Positions 9,712 to 20,411 of a stretch of DNA of 64,000 nucleotides are shown here, in pieces. The notes below the pieces were generated by a model, which had not been told where the DNA came from, did not search any database, and saw only the letters and a program-made list of their open reading frames with translations. Position numbers and translations under genes: made by a program. The stretch is from the NCBI GenBank assembly GCA_902540655.1, contig CACBNQ010000004.1, forward strand, positions 1 to 64,000, in the 5' to 3' direction. How positions within the stretch are numbered: position 1 is the stretch's first letter; the number at the start of each line of letters is the position of its first letter. This stretch comes from an uncultured Alphaproteobacteria bacterium. GTDB lineage: Bacteria; Pseudomonadota; Alphaproteobacteria; Rhodobacterales; Rhodobacteraceae.

Positions 9712-10917
9712 ATGAGACAGGACGCTCGAGCTAATGCAGCTATCTCAATCTTAGATAACTTTTTAGTTGGTCAAAACCTTAACTCTATTCTTTTAATATG
9801 GACAAAAAATAATCGGTATGCCGGATCTAGTGACAGAGAGGCAATACGAAATATAGTTTTTGATGTTCTGAGGGTGAAAAAGACATTAACATCTGTTTTA
9901 GAGAAAGAAAAACAACCGATAAATGGTAGAGCTCTTGTTTTTCTCCATTCAGTTTTTTATGCGCTAAATTTAAATGATATTTTTACTGGGCGAGAATATG
10001 GTCCCGAAAAACTTACTATTTTTGAAAAAGAGTTTTCAAAAATTTCAAAGGAAAATATTAATAGATGTTTTGGAATTACTAATAATATTCCTGATTTTTT
10101 GATAGCTGAATTTAAGAGATCTCTTGGAAAAAAGTTTGAAAAAGTCATGCGCTTTTTGGAAAAGCGAGCCCCAATTTCAATACGTGTTAATCCTCTAAAG
10201 TCAGATATTTCATCATTATTAGAGTGTCTATCGTTAGAGGGAATAGAGGGAAAAAAATCTAAAAGAGTAAGGTATGGAATAGATATTATTGGCAACCCCC
10301 GTCGTCTTACTCAAATACAAGCTTTCAAAGATGGATGTTTTGAGGTGCAAGACCTCCACTCGCAGAAAATAATCGAAGACTTGCCGTTGAATGAGCATAC
10401 AAAGATTTTAGATTATTGTGCAGGCGCAGGCGGAAAAATACTGAGCATTGCATGCTCATTAAAAGGAAATGGAAAATTTTATATCCACGATATCGATGAA
10501 AGAAAGTTAAAAGAGGCTTACTTAAGGGCTAAGAGAGCAGGGGTAAAATTGAAAAGGCTTGAAGCCAAAAATTTGCAAAAGTACTGCTGTAGCTTTGATT
10601 ACATTTTAGCTGATGTGCCCTGCAGTGGCTCTGGGGCGTGGAGAAGAAATCCTCAGCAAAAATGGAGAATTACTCCCGAGTCGCTGAAAGAAATTTTAAC
10701 TAAACAAATTGTGATTTTAAATGAGGCTAAAGATCTTTTAAAAAAAAATGGATATATCTTCTATATAACTTGTTCTCTTTTAAAAATAGAAAATGAGGAA
10801 ATTATACAAAAATTCTTAATAGAGAATAAATATTTTAGGCTTGTTAACAAAAAAAACACAACAATTGACAACTATGGAGATGGGTTTTTTTGCGCCGTGT
10901 TGCAAAAGAAAAATTAA
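9712..10917 (+). CDS. rsmB: RsmB-type 16S rRNA (cytosine-C5)-methyltransferase (NOL1/NOP2/Sun family)
   Basis: The 401-residue protein has an N-terminal NusB-like helical region (about 1-140) and a C-terminal SAM-dependent methyltransferase domain. The SAM motif is LDYCAGAGGKIL. The two family cysteines are present in ADVPCSGSGAW and YITCSLL. RsmB methylates C967 in E. coli 16S rRNA. The start codon lies one base after the guaB stop, showing strong coupling. The N-terminal region is poorly conserved, so an RsmF-like or generic RsmB/NOP assignment is also possible. Confidence 0.88.
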   Translation: MRQDARANAAISILDNFLVGQNLNSILLIWTKNNRYAGSSDREAIRNIVFDVLRVKKTLTSVLEKEKQPINGRALVFLHSVFYALNLNDIFTGREYGPEKLTIFEKEFSKISKENINRCFGITNNIPDFLIAEFKRSLGKKFEKVMRFLEKRAPISIRVNPLKSDISSLLECLSLEGIEGKKSKRVRYGIDIIGNPRRLTQIQAFKDGCFEVQDLHSQKIIEDLPLNEHTKILDYCAGAGGKILSIACSLKGNGKFYIHDIDERKLKEAYLRAKRAGVKLKRLEAKNLQKYCCSFDYILADVPCSGSGAWRRNPQQKWRITPESLKEILTKQIVILNEAKDLLKKNGYIFYITCSLLKIENEEIIQKFLIENKYFRLVNKKNTTIDNYGDGFFCAVLQKKN

Positions 10918-10951
10918 AGTTGATATTAAATTTTTTTATGTTAGCCTATAA

Positions 10952-10966
10952 GAACAAAATAAGAAC
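10952..10966 (+). promoter_or_regulatory. LexA (SOS) box upstream of recA
   Basis: GAAC-AAAATAA-GAAC is a perfect match to GAAC-N7-GAAC, the direct-repeat LexA operator known from alphaproteobacteria such as Rhodobacter and rhizobia. It is centred about 67 bp before the annotated recA start and overlaps a TATAAG hexamer that could be the -10 element. It therefore predicts LexA repression of recA and induction by DNA damage. LexA itself is not in the window. Confidence 0.85.
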
Positions 10967-11025
10967 ACTTAGACAAATAAAGTAGCTGTTCCACACTATA
11001 TATGATAAAACAAGGGATTCTGTAA

Positions 11026-12087
11026 ATGGAAAATTTAATAAATATCTCAGAAAGAAAAAATATGGATAAAGATAAAGCCTTGGACACCGCATTAGCTCAA
11101 ATTGAAAGAAGTTTTGGCAAGGGATCAATTATGAAACTTGGGCAAGACAATCCAGTTATGGATATAGAGGCGGTATCTACTGGCTCTATTGGGTTAGACG
11201 TAGCTTTAGGCATTGGCGGGCTTCCTAAAGGAAGAATTATTGAGGTTTATGGGCCAGAAAGTTCAGGAAAAACAACTTTAGCTCTCCACGTGATCGCTCA
11301 GGAGCAAAAAAATGGCGGCATTTGTGCATTTGTTGATGCAGAGCATGCTCTTGATCCAAGTTATGCTAAAAAACTGGGCGTTAATTTAGATGATTTGCTT
11401 ATCTCTCAACCTGATGCAGGTGAGCAAGCTTTAGAAATAACTGAAACACTTGTTAGATCTGGTGCTGTTTCTGTTGTCGTAGTAGATAGTGTTGCGGCAT
11501 TGACGCCTAGATCCGAACTGGAAGGAGATATGGGGGATGCCCAAGTGGGTGCTCAAGCTAGGTTGATGAGTCAGGCAATGCGTAAGCTTACTGGGTCAAT
11601 TAGTAGATCTAACTGCATGGTAATTTTTATAAATCAGATTAGAATGAAAATAGGTGTAATGTTTGGGAGTCCAGAAACAACAACAGGTGGAAATGCACTA
11701 AAATTCTATTCCTCAGTCAGGTTGGATATTCGTAGAATTGGTGCATTAAAAGACAGAGATGAAATCGTAGGAAATTCTACAAGAGTAAAGGTTGTGAAAA
11801 ATAAAGTTGCACCACCTTTTAAACAAGTTGAATTTGATATTATGTATGGAGAAGGCATTTCAAAGACAGGCGAAATTATAGATCTTGGCGTAAAAGAGGG
11901 AATAATTGAAAAATCGGGCGCTTGGTTTTCTTACGGAGATGAACGTATAGGACAAGGTCGAGAAAACGCAAAAATGTATCTAAAGGAAAACGAGAATATC
12001 TGTAATGAAATAGAAGAAAAGATAAGAAAATCTTACAGTATTAATGATGACGAAATAGTAGACGAGGCACAAGACCAAGCCGAGTAA
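11026..12087 (+). CDS. recA: Recombinase RecA
   Basis: This 353-residue ATP-dependent strand-exchange protein is also the coprotease that triggers LexA cleavage. The Walker A motif GPESSGKTT, the conserved [23 protein letters not shown] stretch in the N-terminal region (only partly essential) and the [11 protein letters not shown] loop region are all intact. The C-terminus is acidic, as usual. The chosen ATG has an AGGG about nine bases upstream. A second in-frame ATG at 11062 would give the shorter N-terminus seen in many RecAs, so the start is slightly uncertain. A perfect LexA box lies upstream and alaS follows 77 bp downstream. Confidence 0.98.
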   Translation: MENLINISERKNMDKDKALDTALAQIERSFGKGSIMKLGQDNPVMDIEAVSTGSIGLDVALGIGGLPKGRIIEVYGPESSGKTTLALHVIAQEQKNGGICAFVDAEHALDPSYAKKLGVNLDDLLISQPDAGEQALEITETLVRSGAVSVVVVDSVAALTPRSELEGDMGDAQVGAQARLMSQAMRKLTGSISRSNCMVIFINQIRMKIGVMFGSPETTTGGNALKFYSSVRLDIRRIGALKDRDEIVGNSTRVKVVKNKVAPPFKQVEFDIMYGEGISKTGEIIDLGVKEGIIEKSGAWFSYGDERIGQGRENAKMYLKENENICNEIEEKIRKSYSINDDEIVDEAQDQAE

Positions 12088-12164
12088 ATTTTGTTATTAT
12101 AGAGTTTAAAAAGTTTTAAAAAGCTGTATGTTAGGATCAGTAAAAAAACTACTTCGGATTACTG

Positions 12165-14816
12165 ATGCTTTTAAAAGATATAAGGGAAACATTTGTTAAT
12201 TTTTTTAAGTCGAATGATCACAAAGTAATTAAAAGTTCATCACTCGTACCAGATAACGATCCGACCCTGATGTTTACAAATTCGGGGATGGTACAATTTA
12301 AGAATTATTTTACCGGTACTGAGAAATCTAAAGTTAAGACAGCGGTTACATCTCAAAAATGTGTGCGTGCAGGTGGAAAGCATAATGATTTAGATAACGT
12401 TGGTTATACTGCGAGGCACCATACTTTTTTTGAAATGCTTGGTAACTTTTCTTTCGGGGATTATTTCAAGGAAGAAGCAATAAGTTTGGCATGGCAGTTA
12501 TTAACACAAGAATTTAAGTTACCTAAAGAAAAATTACTGGTGACAGTTTTTCATAAAGATCTCGAGGCAATAAATCTTTGGAAAAAATGTGCCAACCTTT
12601 CAGATGATAAAATCATTAAAATCTCTACAAGTGATAATTTTTGGAGTATGGGTCCTGTAGGGCCCTGCGGTCCTTGCTCAGAAATTTTTTATGATCATGG
12701 CCCATCTGTTTCAGGCGGTCCTCCTGGATCTCCTGATGAAGATGGTGATCGTTTTGTAGAAATCTGGAATCTCGTTTTTATGCAATATGAGCAAATGTCC
12801 GATGGCACAAGGATTGATTTGCCAAAACCATCTATTGATACTGGAATGGGTTTGGAAAGAATTGCAGCAGTTCTACAAGGAAAGCATGATAACTACGATA
12901 CTGACCTGTTTAAAAAGCTTATTGAGAAATCTGCTGATTTTTCTAATACAGATCCGTATGGGAATAAAAATATTCATCACAGGGTAATATCGGATCACTT
13001 AAGATCTGCGTCGTTTTTGATTGCTGATGGCGTTATGCCCTCTAATGAGGGTAGAGGGTATGTTCTTAGAAGGATTATGAGACGAGCAATGAGGCATTGC
13101 CACTTACTGGGTTGTGAAGAACCTCACCTTTATAAAATTTTCCCGTCTCTACTGCAGCAAATGGGCGATGCTTTCCCTGAACTTATTGAGAGAAAAAGCC
13201 TTATCGAAAATGCTCTGAAGGAAGAAGAGACACGTTTCAAACTTACTTTGGAGAGGGGCTTGAAATTATTAAATGAGGAGCTGGCTACTCTTAAAGATAA
13301 AAAACTTTTTTCTGGCGAGGTAGCTTTCAAATTATATGATACTTATGGTTTTCCATTAGACTTAACAGAAGATGTTTTAAGAGAAAGCAATAAAAGAGTA
13401 GATATAAAAACATTTGACACGAAGATGAATGAGCAGCGTGATAAGGCTCGTGCATCTTGGATTGGATCGGGAGATGAGTCGGAGGAAAAAATATGGGCTG
13501 ATTTAAGATCGAAAGAAGATGCTACGGAATTTCTAGGTTATGAAAGGGAGAGAAGCCAGGGCCTGATTACCAAGCTTATTAAAGATGGAAAATATATAGA
13601 AAAATTATCTCAAGATGAAGTTGGCGTTATAATTATGAACCAGACTTGCTTTTATGGGGAGTCTGGAGGTCAGGTAGGAGATCAAGGACAAATACGAGGT
13701 ATTAGCGGATTAGGTAAAGTGATAGATACAAAGAGGGTTGGGCAAATTTTTGTACATTTTGTTCAGGTACAAAAGGGTTATTTTGAGGTAGGTAATAATT
13801 TAGAACAGCTTATAAATACAGATCTAAGGCTTGATATTAAAAGAAATCACTCTGGAACTCACTTAGTTCATGAAGCGCTTAGAAGAATAGTAGGAGAACA
13901 TGTTGCTCAGAGAGGCTCCCTTAATAATGCTGATCGGCTGAGGTTTGACTTTAGTCATGATAAACCTGTTACAGAGGAACAAATCTTTCTAGTCGAGCAG
14001 TTAGTTAATAAGCACATTAGGGAAAATACGCCAGTTATTACTGAAATAATGCAATTAGAGAGTGCAAAAAAACAAGGAGCTAGGGCTTTATTTGGTGAAA
14101 AGTATGGTGACAATGTAAGAGTTGTTAAAATGTCGCCAGAAGATAAAAGTCATTTCTCAATAGAATTATGTGGTGGCACTCATGTTGACTCAACTGGTGA
14201 TATTGGATTTTTGAAAATTATAGGAGAGAGTGCTTCGTCATCTGGAGTACGTAGGCTGGAAGCGGTTACAGGAAAAAAAGTTGTAGACTTTATCGAAAAT
14301 ATTCAAGTTGTGAATAACAGAGTTTCGTCTCTCTTAAATGTTAGCACGGAAAATTTAGTTGAAAGAGTCAATAGTCTTTTGGAAGAGAAAAAAAGGCTGG
14401 AGCAAAAAAATACAGAGCTAAATAGAGCTCTGATTAGTGGCGAGGGTGAACAAGAAAGTAAAAACCTGGAAAAGATAGGAAAAAATATAATTTTTTCAGG
14501 AAAAGTTGTTAAAGACATACCTAGCAAGGACTTAAGGACGTTTGTAGATAATATTAAGAAAAAAAATAAAAATGTAATTGCCGTGCTTTTATCAAAAGTT
14601 GGCGCCAAGGTACAAATAGCCGTAGGTATTTCTGATACTCTAGTTGAAAGGGTCTCGGCGGTTGATCTAGTTAAAATTCTATCCTTAAAAACAGGAGGCA
14701 AGGGCGGCGGAGGCAGACCTGATTTTGCTCAAGGCGGAGGTACTGATCCTGATCAGGCTGATCAAGCTTTGTTGTACTTAAAATCATATTTAAATGGTGC
14801 TCTATCTGGTGATTAG
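12165..14816 (+). CDS. alaS: Alanyl-tRNA synthetase
   Basis: The 883-residue class II enzyme charges tRNA-Ala. It has the catalytic core ([25 protein letters not shown]), the tRNA-recognition helices, and an editing domain with the zinc-type motifs [11 protein letters not shown] and CGGTHV. A coiled-coil/C-Ala region ends in the glycine-rich [16 protein letters not shown]. All parts are present at normal length. It follows recA, as in many alphaproteobacteria, and its stop overlaps the stop of the convergent icd gene by four bases. Confidence 0.98.
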   Translation: MLLKDIRETFVNFFKSNDHKVIKSSSLVPDNDPTLMFTNSGMVQFKNYFTGTEKSKVKTAVTSQKCVRAGGKHNDLDNVGYTARHHTFFEMLGNFSFGDYFKEEAISLAWQLLTQEFKLPKEKLLVTVFHKDLEAINLWKKCANLSDDKIIKISTSDNFWSMGPVGPCGPCSEIFYDHGPSVSGGPPGSPDEDGDRFVEIWNLVFMQYEQMSDGTRIDLPKPSIDTGMGLERIAAVLQGKHDNYDTDLFKKLIEKSADFSNTDPYGNKNIHHRVISDHLRSASFLIADGVMPSNEGRGYVLRRIMRRAMRHCHLLGCEEPHLYKIFPSLLQQMGDAFPELIERKSLIENALKEEETRFKLTLERGLKLLNEELATLKDKKLFSGEVAFKLYDTYGFPLDLTEDVLRESNKRVDIKTFDTKMNEQRDKARASWIGSGDESEEKIWADLRSKEDATEFLGYERERSQGLITKLIKDGKYIEKLSQDEVGVIIMNQTCFYGESGGQVGDQGQIRGISGLGKVIDTKRVGQIFVHFVQVQKGYFEVGNNLEQLINTDLRLDIKRNHSGTHLVHEALRRIVGEHVAQRGSLNNADRLRFDFSHDKPVTEEQIFLVEQLVNKHIRENTPVITEIMQLESAKKQGARALFGEKYGDNVRVVKMSPEDKSHFSIELCGGTHVDSTGDIGFLKIIGESASSSGVRRLEAVTGKKVVDFIENIQVVNNRVSSLLNVSTENLVERVNSLLEEKKRLEQKNTELNRALISGEGEQESKNLEKIGKNIIFSGKVVKDIPSKDLRTFVDNIKKKNKNVIAVLLSKVGAKVQIAVGISDTLVERVSAVDLVKILSLKTGGKGGGGRPDFAQGGGTDPDQADQALLYLKSYLNGALSGD

Positions 14817-16036
14817 ATATTTATTTCAGATAATTTATTTTCGAGATTTGAGTTAACTTTTTCAAGAAACTCTTCTGTTGACAACCACTTTTGGTCTTCA
14901 CCAACAAGCATAGCAAGATCTTTAGTCATATCACCCTTTTCTACTGTCTCAATCACTACTTCTTCTAGAGATTCTGCAAAAGTAGCTAACCGTGAGTTTT
15001 GGTCAAGCTTCGCTCTGTGTTTAAGACCACCGGTCCAAGCGTATATAGAAGCTATGGAGTTTGTTGATGTTGCTTCTCCTCTTTGATGAGCTCTAAAGTG
15101 TCTTGTAACAGTACCATGAGCTGCCTCTGCCTCTACTATTTTTCCATCAGGTGTCATTAATTGGCTTGTCATAAGGCCAAGTGATCCGAAACCTTGCGCA
15201 ACGGTATCAGACTGCACATCTCCATCATAGTTTTTACAAGCCCATACAAAACCTCCAGACCATTTCAGGGCACACGCAACCATATCGTCAATTAATCTAT
15301 GTTCATAAATTATCCCAGCTTTTTTGAATTGAGTTTCGAATTCTTTTTCATATGTTTCCTGAAAGAGGTCTTTAAATCTTCCATCGTAAGTTTTCATTAT
15401 TGTGTTTTTGGTTGAAAGATAAACGTCCCAATTCATTTTCAAGCCATAATTCATTGAAGCTCTCGCAAAATCAATAATGGATTGGTCCAAGTTATACATT
15501 CCCATTGCTATTCCAGATGATGGTGCATCGAACACTTCATGCTCAATTTGTTTTCCATCTTCGCCAACAAACTTCATAATTAACTTTCCTTTTCCGGGAA
15601 ACTTAAAATCGGTAGCTCTGTACTGGTCACCGTAAGCATGTCTTCCAACAATTATTGGCTTTTTCCAACCGGGCACCAAGCGGGGAACATTGTTACAAAT
15701 TATTGGTGCTCTGAAGACTACACCTCCTAAAATATTTCTAATAGTTCCATTAGGAGACTTCCACATTTTCTTTAAATTAAACTCTTCAACTCTTGCTTCG
15801 TCTGGAGTAATGGTCGCACATTTTACAGCAACGCCGTGCTTAAGAGTTGCATTGGCTGCTTGAATTGTAACATTATCATCTGTTCGATCTCTTTCCTCTA
15901 TACCAAGGTCATAATATTCCAAGGGAATATCTAAGTAAGGAAGTATCAATCTATTTTTAATGAAATCCCATATAATCCTGGTCATTTCGTCGCCATCCAT
16001 TTCGACAACGGTGTTTTCTACTTTTATTTTAGACAT
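14813..16036 (-). CDS. icd: NADP-dependent isocitrate dehydrogenase (eukaryote-like type)
   Basis: This 407-residue enzyme of the TCA cycle oxidises isocitrate to 2-oxoglutarate and makes NADPH. The N-terminus [18 protein letters not shown] and motifs [27 protein letters not shown] and AAHGTVTRH identify the homodimeric IDH subfamily shared with eukaryotes and alphaproteobacteria, rather than the E. coli type. It is transcribed convergently with alaS and divergently from the trmJ-like gene. No regulatory kinase gene is nearby. Confidence 0.97.
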   Translation of the reverse strand: MSKIKVENTVVEMDGDEMTRIIWDFIKNRLILPYLDIPLEYYDLGIEERDRTDDNVTIQAANATLKHGVAVKCATITPDEARVEEFNLKKMWKSPNGTIRNILGGVVFRAPIICNNVPRLVPGWKKPIIVGRHAYGDQYRATDFKFPGKGKLIMKFVGEDGKQIEHEVFDAPSSGIAMGMYNLDQSIIDFARASMNYGLKMNWDVYLSTKNTIMKTYDGRFKDLFQETYEKEFETQFKKAGIIYEHRLIDDMVACALKWSGGFVWACKNYDGDVQSDTVAQGFGSLGLMTSQLMTPDGKIVEAEAAHGTVTRHFRAHQRGEATSTNSIASIYAWTGGLKHRAKLDQNSRLATFAESLEEVVIETVEKGDMTKDLAMLVGEDQKWLSTEEFLEKVNSNLENKLSEINI

Positions 16037-16164
16037 TGATCTACTCTATTATTTAAACTTAAGAATGCTACGTGGTTAAGGTTTATGGGAATCTTAATCG
16101 GTGTTCAACTGTTTTTTCTTCTATATTTGAGAAATATTCGTTAATTTTAAATGTGGAAAATTCA

Positions 16165-16896
16165 ATGCAAAAGCTAAATCCAGTCTTCATACTGGTTAAT
16201 CCTCAAATGGCAGAAAATATTGGTGCAGCGGCGAGGGCGATGCTAAATTTTGGTTTCTTAAACTTGAGACTAGTGAAGCCTAGAGAAAATCACCTCTCTG
16301 ATAGAGCTTTAGCAATGGCTGCTGGTGCAGGTAGGGTTCTTGATAATGCTCAAGTATTTGAAAATATAGCGGATGCCTGCAAGGATCTAAATGAAGTTTT
16401 AGCTACCAGTGCTCGCGATAGATATAAGTATAAGGATGTCATAGATCCAATAATGGGATGTAATAAAATTTTTCAAAGCTGTATCAGTGGATTTAAAGTG
16501 GGCATTCTGTTTGGCGGCGAAAGAGCAGGCCTATCTAACGAAGATTTATTTTTGGCTAAAAAACTTATTAGAATACCATCCAACCCTAGTTTTAGTTCTT
16601 TAAACCTTGCTCAGAGTGTTTTGTTGATATCCTATCAACTAAATGTTTGTTCTTTCAAAAAAAATGAAAAAAATTCTCAGAAAAATGGACCAATATTAAA
16701 AGCTAATTATGAAGAAATGCAGGCTTTTGCTACGAGATTAGAAACCGAATTGGATAAAAAAAAATTTTTTTATCCAGAAGGTAAAAAGAAAAGAATGAAG
16801 ACTAGGTTAAAAAAACTAATTTATGGCCTCGAATTGAATAAAGAAGACGTTAAAATTTTCCATGGAGTTTTAAAGGCTCTTATTAAAAAAAGCTAG
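16165..16896 (+). CDS. trmJ: SpoU-family tRNA/rRNA 2'-O-methyltransferase (TrmJ-like)
   Basis: The protein has the SpoU/TrmD knot signatures: FILVNPQMAENIGAAARAM at the N-terminus, VGILFGGERAGLSNEDL in the middle and IPSNPSFSSLNLAQSV near residue 150. TrmJ methylates the ribose of nucleotide 32 in the tRNA anticodon loop. The frame is open from a GTG at 16072, but the family begins at the ATG at 16165, so I use that start (243 residues). The 31 extra residues of the longer frame show no family similarity. The exact RNA target is inferred. Confidence 0.85.
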   Translation: MQKLNPVFILVNPQMAENIGAAARAMLNFGFLNLRLVKPRENHLSDRALAMAAGAGRVLDNAQVFENIADACKDLNEVLATSARDRYKYKDVIDPIMGCNKIFQSCISGFKVGILFGGERAGLSNEDLFLAKKLIRIPSNPSFSSLNLAQSVLLISYQLNVCSFKKNEKNSQKNGPILKANYEEMQAFATRLETELDKKKFFYPEGKKKRMKTRLKKLIYGLELNKEDVKIFHGVLKALIKKS

Positions 16897-16969
16897 TTTT
16901 CATTGAGTTATTTTCTTTTCTGTGTTTTTGATCTAGTTTATAGGCATAAGAAATACAAGAATTCGATTT

Positions 16970-18094
16970 ATGACTAAAAATAGAAAATTATTCGAGGAGA
17001 TAGATGAAAGATCAGATAATACTAAAACAAGTTCAATAGAAACCTCCTCAATTGAACAATCGTCTTGGTTAAGAATCTGGCTTTGGACTCTATTGATATC
17101 TCTAATAAGTCTTATCTTAGTGGGAGGCTGGACTCGTTTAACGGACTCTGGCCTATCTATAGTTGAGTGGAAACCTATTACAGGTATGATCCCCCCTTTT
17201 AACTCCGAAGGATGGCTTGTTGAGTTTGAAAAATACAAAAGCATTCCAGAATTTGAATTAGTTAATTTCGATATAACCATGGACGAATTTAAATTTATTT
17301 ATTGGTGGGAGTGGGGGCATAGACAGTTAGCGAGGTTTATCGGACTTGTTTGGTTTGCGGGATTTCTTATATTGTGGATGATGAAGCAAATTCCCGAGAG
17401 ATGGACCCTTTATTTTGTTGGTATAGGGGCACTCGGTGCTTTGCAAGCATTTTTGGGATGGTGGATGGTATCTTCTGGATTAGATGGGCAAGTAGTGGAT
17501 GTTTTTTCATATAGATTGGCTATCCACTTAACTATGGCGTTTATTATCCTTGCTCTGATATTTTGGGCTATTTTGTTTCACTCTGAAAACTCAGCGAGGA
17601 TATTTGAGTCTAGAAGACACCGGAATAAAGTTTCTGTAAATATTTTAGCTGGTCTAGGTATACTATGTTATGTGCAGCTAGCTCTGGGAGCACTAGTAGC
17701 AGGTATCGATGCTGGAAGATCTTATAATGATTGGCCTAAAATGAATGGAAACTGGATACCCGTCGATTTGTTCGAGTATGAGCCTTTAATAGTCAATTTT
17801 TTTGAAAACTCCGGTCTTGTTCAGTTTAACCATAGATTAACTGCTTATTTACTCTTTATTGTGGTAAGTATTATTTGGTGGGCTTATAGAAGCAACCCTT
17901 ATTTAAAAATAAGAGTAGCCGCTAATTACTTAATGATTATCGTTGTAGTTCAGATGTTTCTAGGAATTATTACGGTTTTGTACAGCGCACCTCTCTCTCT
18001 AGCGAGCTTACATCAATTTACCGCCATTCTCCTTATACTTGCCTACATTAATTTATTTTTTAATACCTACTATCCAGTAAGCCAAAAAATTTAA
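16970..18094 (+). CDS. ctaA: Heme A synthase (COX15/CtaA, type 2)
   Basis: This 374-residue polytopic membrane protein has about eight hydrophobic segments. Motifs of the alphaproteobacterial/mitochondrial COX15 type are GGWTRLTDSGLSIVEWKP, WEWGHRQLARFIG and FNHRLTAYLLF, containing histidines expected to bind heme. It oxidises the heme O methyl group to make heme A for aa3-type cytochrome oxidase. The gene stands between the trmJ-like gene and the convergent enoyl-CoA hydratase. Its presence predicts an aa3-type oxidase and aerobic life. Confidence 0.95.
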   Translation: MTKNRKLFEEIDERSDNTKTSSIETSSIEQSSWLRIWLWTLLISLISLILVGGWTRLTDSGLSIVEWKPITGMIPPFNSEGWLVEFEKYKSIPEFELVNFDITMDEFKFIYWWEWGHRQLARFIGLVWFAGFLILWMMKQIPERWTLYFVGIGALGALQAFLGWWMVSSGLDGQVVDVFSYRLAIHLTMAFIILALIFWAILFHSENSARIFESRRHRNKVSVNILAGLGILCYVQLALGALVAGIDAGRSYNDWPKMNGNWIPVDLFEYEPLIVNFFENSGLVQFNHRLTAYLLFIVVSIIWWAYRSNPYLKIRVAANYLMIIVVVQMFLGIITVLYSAPLSLASLHQFTAILLILAYINLFFNTYYPVSQKI

Positions 18095-18121
18095 TCCTTA
18101 AATTTATTTATTTAGATCCTA

Positions 18122-18898
18122 TCAACTCTTTTTGTTGAGAAAATCGTTCATTCCCTGATTAGTTTCTTTATACAGCAAATTTTCGACTATGACGCTTGAT
18201 GCATAGGAATAGGCATGATCTATTTCCATTTCAGCTTGTTTATAAAATGCCTTTTTCCCAATCTTGACGGCTAGTGAGAGTTTTGATGCGATCTTTTCGG
18301 CTATTTCTAGAGAACAATTACCCAGATCTTTAGTGTTAGCCACCTTGTTTATTAGCCCTAGTTCCTCTGCTTGGAATGGATCTAAAAAATCTCCGGTAGT
18401 GAGCATTTCGAATGCTTTTTTTCTGGTGATGTTTCTAGAAAGAGCGACCATTGGAGTTGAGCAGAAAAGTCCTATATCCACTCCATTTACCCCAAACGAC
18501 GCCTCTTCTGATGCGACGGCAATGTCACACGTCGCTACTAATTGACAACCCGCAGCCGCAGCTACTCCTTGCACCTCGGCTATTACAGGTTGTGGTAACT
18601 CTCGAATAAGCTTCATAACATGCGTGCATTTTGACAATAATTTTTCAAAGTAGGCTTTACCTCCATCGTTTTCAAGAGCTCTTTTTTCCTGCATTTCCTT
18701 AAGGTCATGACCTGGGCAGAAAGCTCTTCCTGATGCTTTGATAATAACTGACTTGATCTTTTTAGATTTTTCAATTTCTTCCAAGTTTAACTTCAGGGCC
18801 TCTAGCATGGCCTCTGAAAGAGCATTCAAGTTTTTTGGCGAATTTAATGTCAAAATTCCTATTTCATTCTGATCTGATCTTAATAAAATATCATCCAT
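18122..18898 (-). CDS. Enoyl-CoA hydratase/isomerase family protein (ECHDC3-like)
   Basis: The 258-residue crotonase-fold protein contains the oxyanion-hole segments GRAFCPGHDLKEM and GVAAAAGCQLVATCDIA. The segments FCSTPMVALSR and FAPF-like DFLDPFQAEELGLIN resemble the ECHDC3 group, whose substrate is unclear. Crotonases act on acyl-CoA thioesters. The typical second catalytic Glu of true enoyl-CoA hydratases is not evident, so hydratase activity is uncertain. It diverges from the thioesterase gene upstream of rplM, a neighbourhood that I recall from several alphaproteobacteria. Confidence 0.85.
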   Translation of the reverse strand: MDDILLRSDQNEIGILTLNSPKNLNALSEAMLEALKLNLEEIEKSKKIKSVIIKASGRAFCPGHDLKEMQEKRALENDGGKAYFEKLLSKCTHVMKLIRELPQPVIAEVQGVAAAAGCQLVATCDIAVASEEASFGVNGVDIGLFCSTPMVALSRNITRKKAFEMLTTGDFLDPFQAEELGLINKVANTKDLGNCSLEIAEKIASKLSLAVKIGKKAFYKQAEMEIDHAYSYASSVIVENLLYKETNQGMNDFLNKKS

Positions 18899-18973
18899 TT
18901 TAATTTTCCGCTATTTACTAGTGTTTTCTTAAATATTATTAAGAGTATAATAACACGAAAATATATATAAAAT

Positions 18974-19399
18974 ATGAATAATGTGAAAAAAATGAAAAGT
19001 GTCGACGATTTAACAGCATATTTTGACAAAGTTTTTTTTCAAAAAGCCTCGAGGTTTGAGTTTTTGGAAATAGATGATGGGCACTCACTTGTGAGGTTAA
19101 GTCCTAAAAAACAAGATTTGAGACCAGGAAACACTGTCTCGGGACCGGTGATGTTTGAGATAGCAGATTGTGCATTTTATGCGGCGATTCTTTTTAAAGA
19201 TCCTGACCCGATGTCAGTCACAGTAAATTGTTCAATGAACTTTTTTAAAAAACCTAATATTAGCGATTTGTTTGCTAAAGCCACTATATTGAAATTCGGA
19301 CAAAAGTTAGTAGTAGGAGAGGTGACAATATATTCTGGAACACTAAAGAATAGTGTTGCACAGGCAATGATGACTTATGCTAGACCTGTAAAAAAGTGA
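18974..19399 (+). CDS. PaaI-type hotdog thioesterase family protein
   Basis: This is a 141-residue single hotdog-fold protein. LRPGNTVSGPVMFEIADCAFYAAIL is the family's core region (only the first part is needed for recognition: GNTVSGPVMFEIAD). It probably hydrolyses acyl-CoA thioesters. It lies 89 bp upstream of rplM in the same direction and diverges from the crotonase, so it may share the ribosomal-protein transcript. The physiological substrate is unknown. Confidence 0.8.
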   Translation: MNNVKKMKSVDDLTAYFDKVFFQKASRFEFLEIDDGHSLVRLSPKKQDLRPGNTVSGPVMFEIADCAFYAAILFKDPDPMSVTVNCSMNFFKKPNISDLFAKATILKFGQKLVVGEVTIYSGTLKNSVAQAMMTYARPVKK

Positions 19400-19488
19400 T
19401 TTTGCTAAAAATAAAGACAAACATGACACTTTGCTATTGACCTAGGAGATTAATCGGTTAAAAGTTTAGACGATTTTAGGATATTTTT

Positions 19489-19956
19489 ATGAAAACCTTT
19501 TCAATAAAGCCCTCTGAGATACAGAAAAACTGGATTTTAATAGATGCTAATGGCGTAGTTTTGGGACGCTTGGCTGCTAAGATCGCCGCTATCCTCAGAG
19601 GAAAAGAAAAGCCTACATATACCCCTCATATGGATATGGGTGATAACGTAATAGTGATAAACGCTGAGAAGGTACATTTAACTGGAAATAAGAGAGACAC
19701 TAAAACATATTACTGGCATACGGGTTATCCAGGCGGAATTAAATCTAGAGTAGCTAGTGATATGTTAGACGGTAAGTTTCCCGAAAGAGTTATTGAAAAA
19801 GCAGTAAAACGCATGTTACCGGGTGGTCCTTTATCGAGAAAGCAAATGACAAACTTGAGAATTTATAAGGGGGAAAGCCATCCACATGAGGCTCAAAGCC
19901 CAGAGATATTTAATATAAAAGATATTAATGAAAAAAATACTAGGAGAGTTAGATAA
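19489..19956 (+). CDS. rplM: 50S ribosomal protein L13
   Basis: This 155-residue protein binds 23S rRNA early in 50S assembly. The signatures are [31 protein letters not shown] and [13 protein letters not shown]. It is first in the canonical rplM-rpsI pair, and its stop codon shares one base with the rpsI start (TAATG). The 89-bp leader upstream is the only gap, and autoregulatory structures there were not identified. Confidence 0.98.
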   Translation: MKTFSIKPSEIQKNWILIDANGVVLGRLAAKIAAILRGKEKPTYTPHMDMGDNVIVINAEKVHLTGNKRDTKTYYWHTGYPGGIKSRVASDMLDGKFPERVIEKAVKRMLPGGPLSRKQMTNLRIYKGESHPHEAQSPEIFNIKDINEKNTRRVR

Positions 19957-20411
19957 TGGCTGAAGTTGAGGAAGTAGCAAGTACACCAACTAGTGAAAAT
20001 AATGAAGAGCCAAAACTTGATAGCCTAGGAAGAGCCTATTCCACTGGGAAAAGGAAAGATGCCGTTGCTAGAGTATGGATAAAGAAAGGTAGTGGTAAAA
20101 TAACGGTTAACAAAAAGCCAGTGAATGAATATTTTGCTCGACCAACCTTGCAAATGATTATTCAACAAGCATTTTCGGTTACTAGTGTAGAAAATCAATT
20201 TGATGTAATGGCCACTGTAAAGGGCGGAGGTCTTTCCGGGCAAGCAGGTGCTGTGAGACATGGATTATCAAAAGCTCTCACTCTGTTTGATGGAGAATTA
20301 CGGTCAGCTTTAAAGGCTGCTGGATTTCTAACCAGAGACAGCAGAGTTGTTGAACGTAAAAAATATGGTAAGCCAAAAGCTAGAAGGTCTTTTCAGTTTT
20401 CGAAGCGCTGA
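19956..20411 (+). CDS. rpsI: 30S ribosomal protein S9
   Basis: The 151-residue protein has the usual alphaproteobacterial N-terminal extension (about 25 residues) before [18 protein letters not shown]. The basic C-terminal tail ends RSFQFSKR, which reaches the ribosomal P site. The coding end is also the start of the roughly 210-bp direct repeat and of a hairpin whose left arm overlaps the stop codon. The reading frame is intact, so any insertion downstream of it kept S9 functional. Confidence 0.98.
   Translation: MAEVEEVASTPTSENNEEPKLDSLGRAYSTGKRKDAVARVWIKKGSGKITVNKKPVNEYFARPTLQMIIQQAFSVTSVENQFDVMATVKGGGLSGQAGAVRHGLSKALTLFDGELRSALKAAGFLTRDSRVVERKKYGKPKARRSFQFSKR

Noticed and set aside
16072-16164. 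GTG-started N-terminal extension of the TrmJ-like protein
   Set aside because: The extra 31 residues match nothing in the family, and the internal ATG gives the normal N-terminus.
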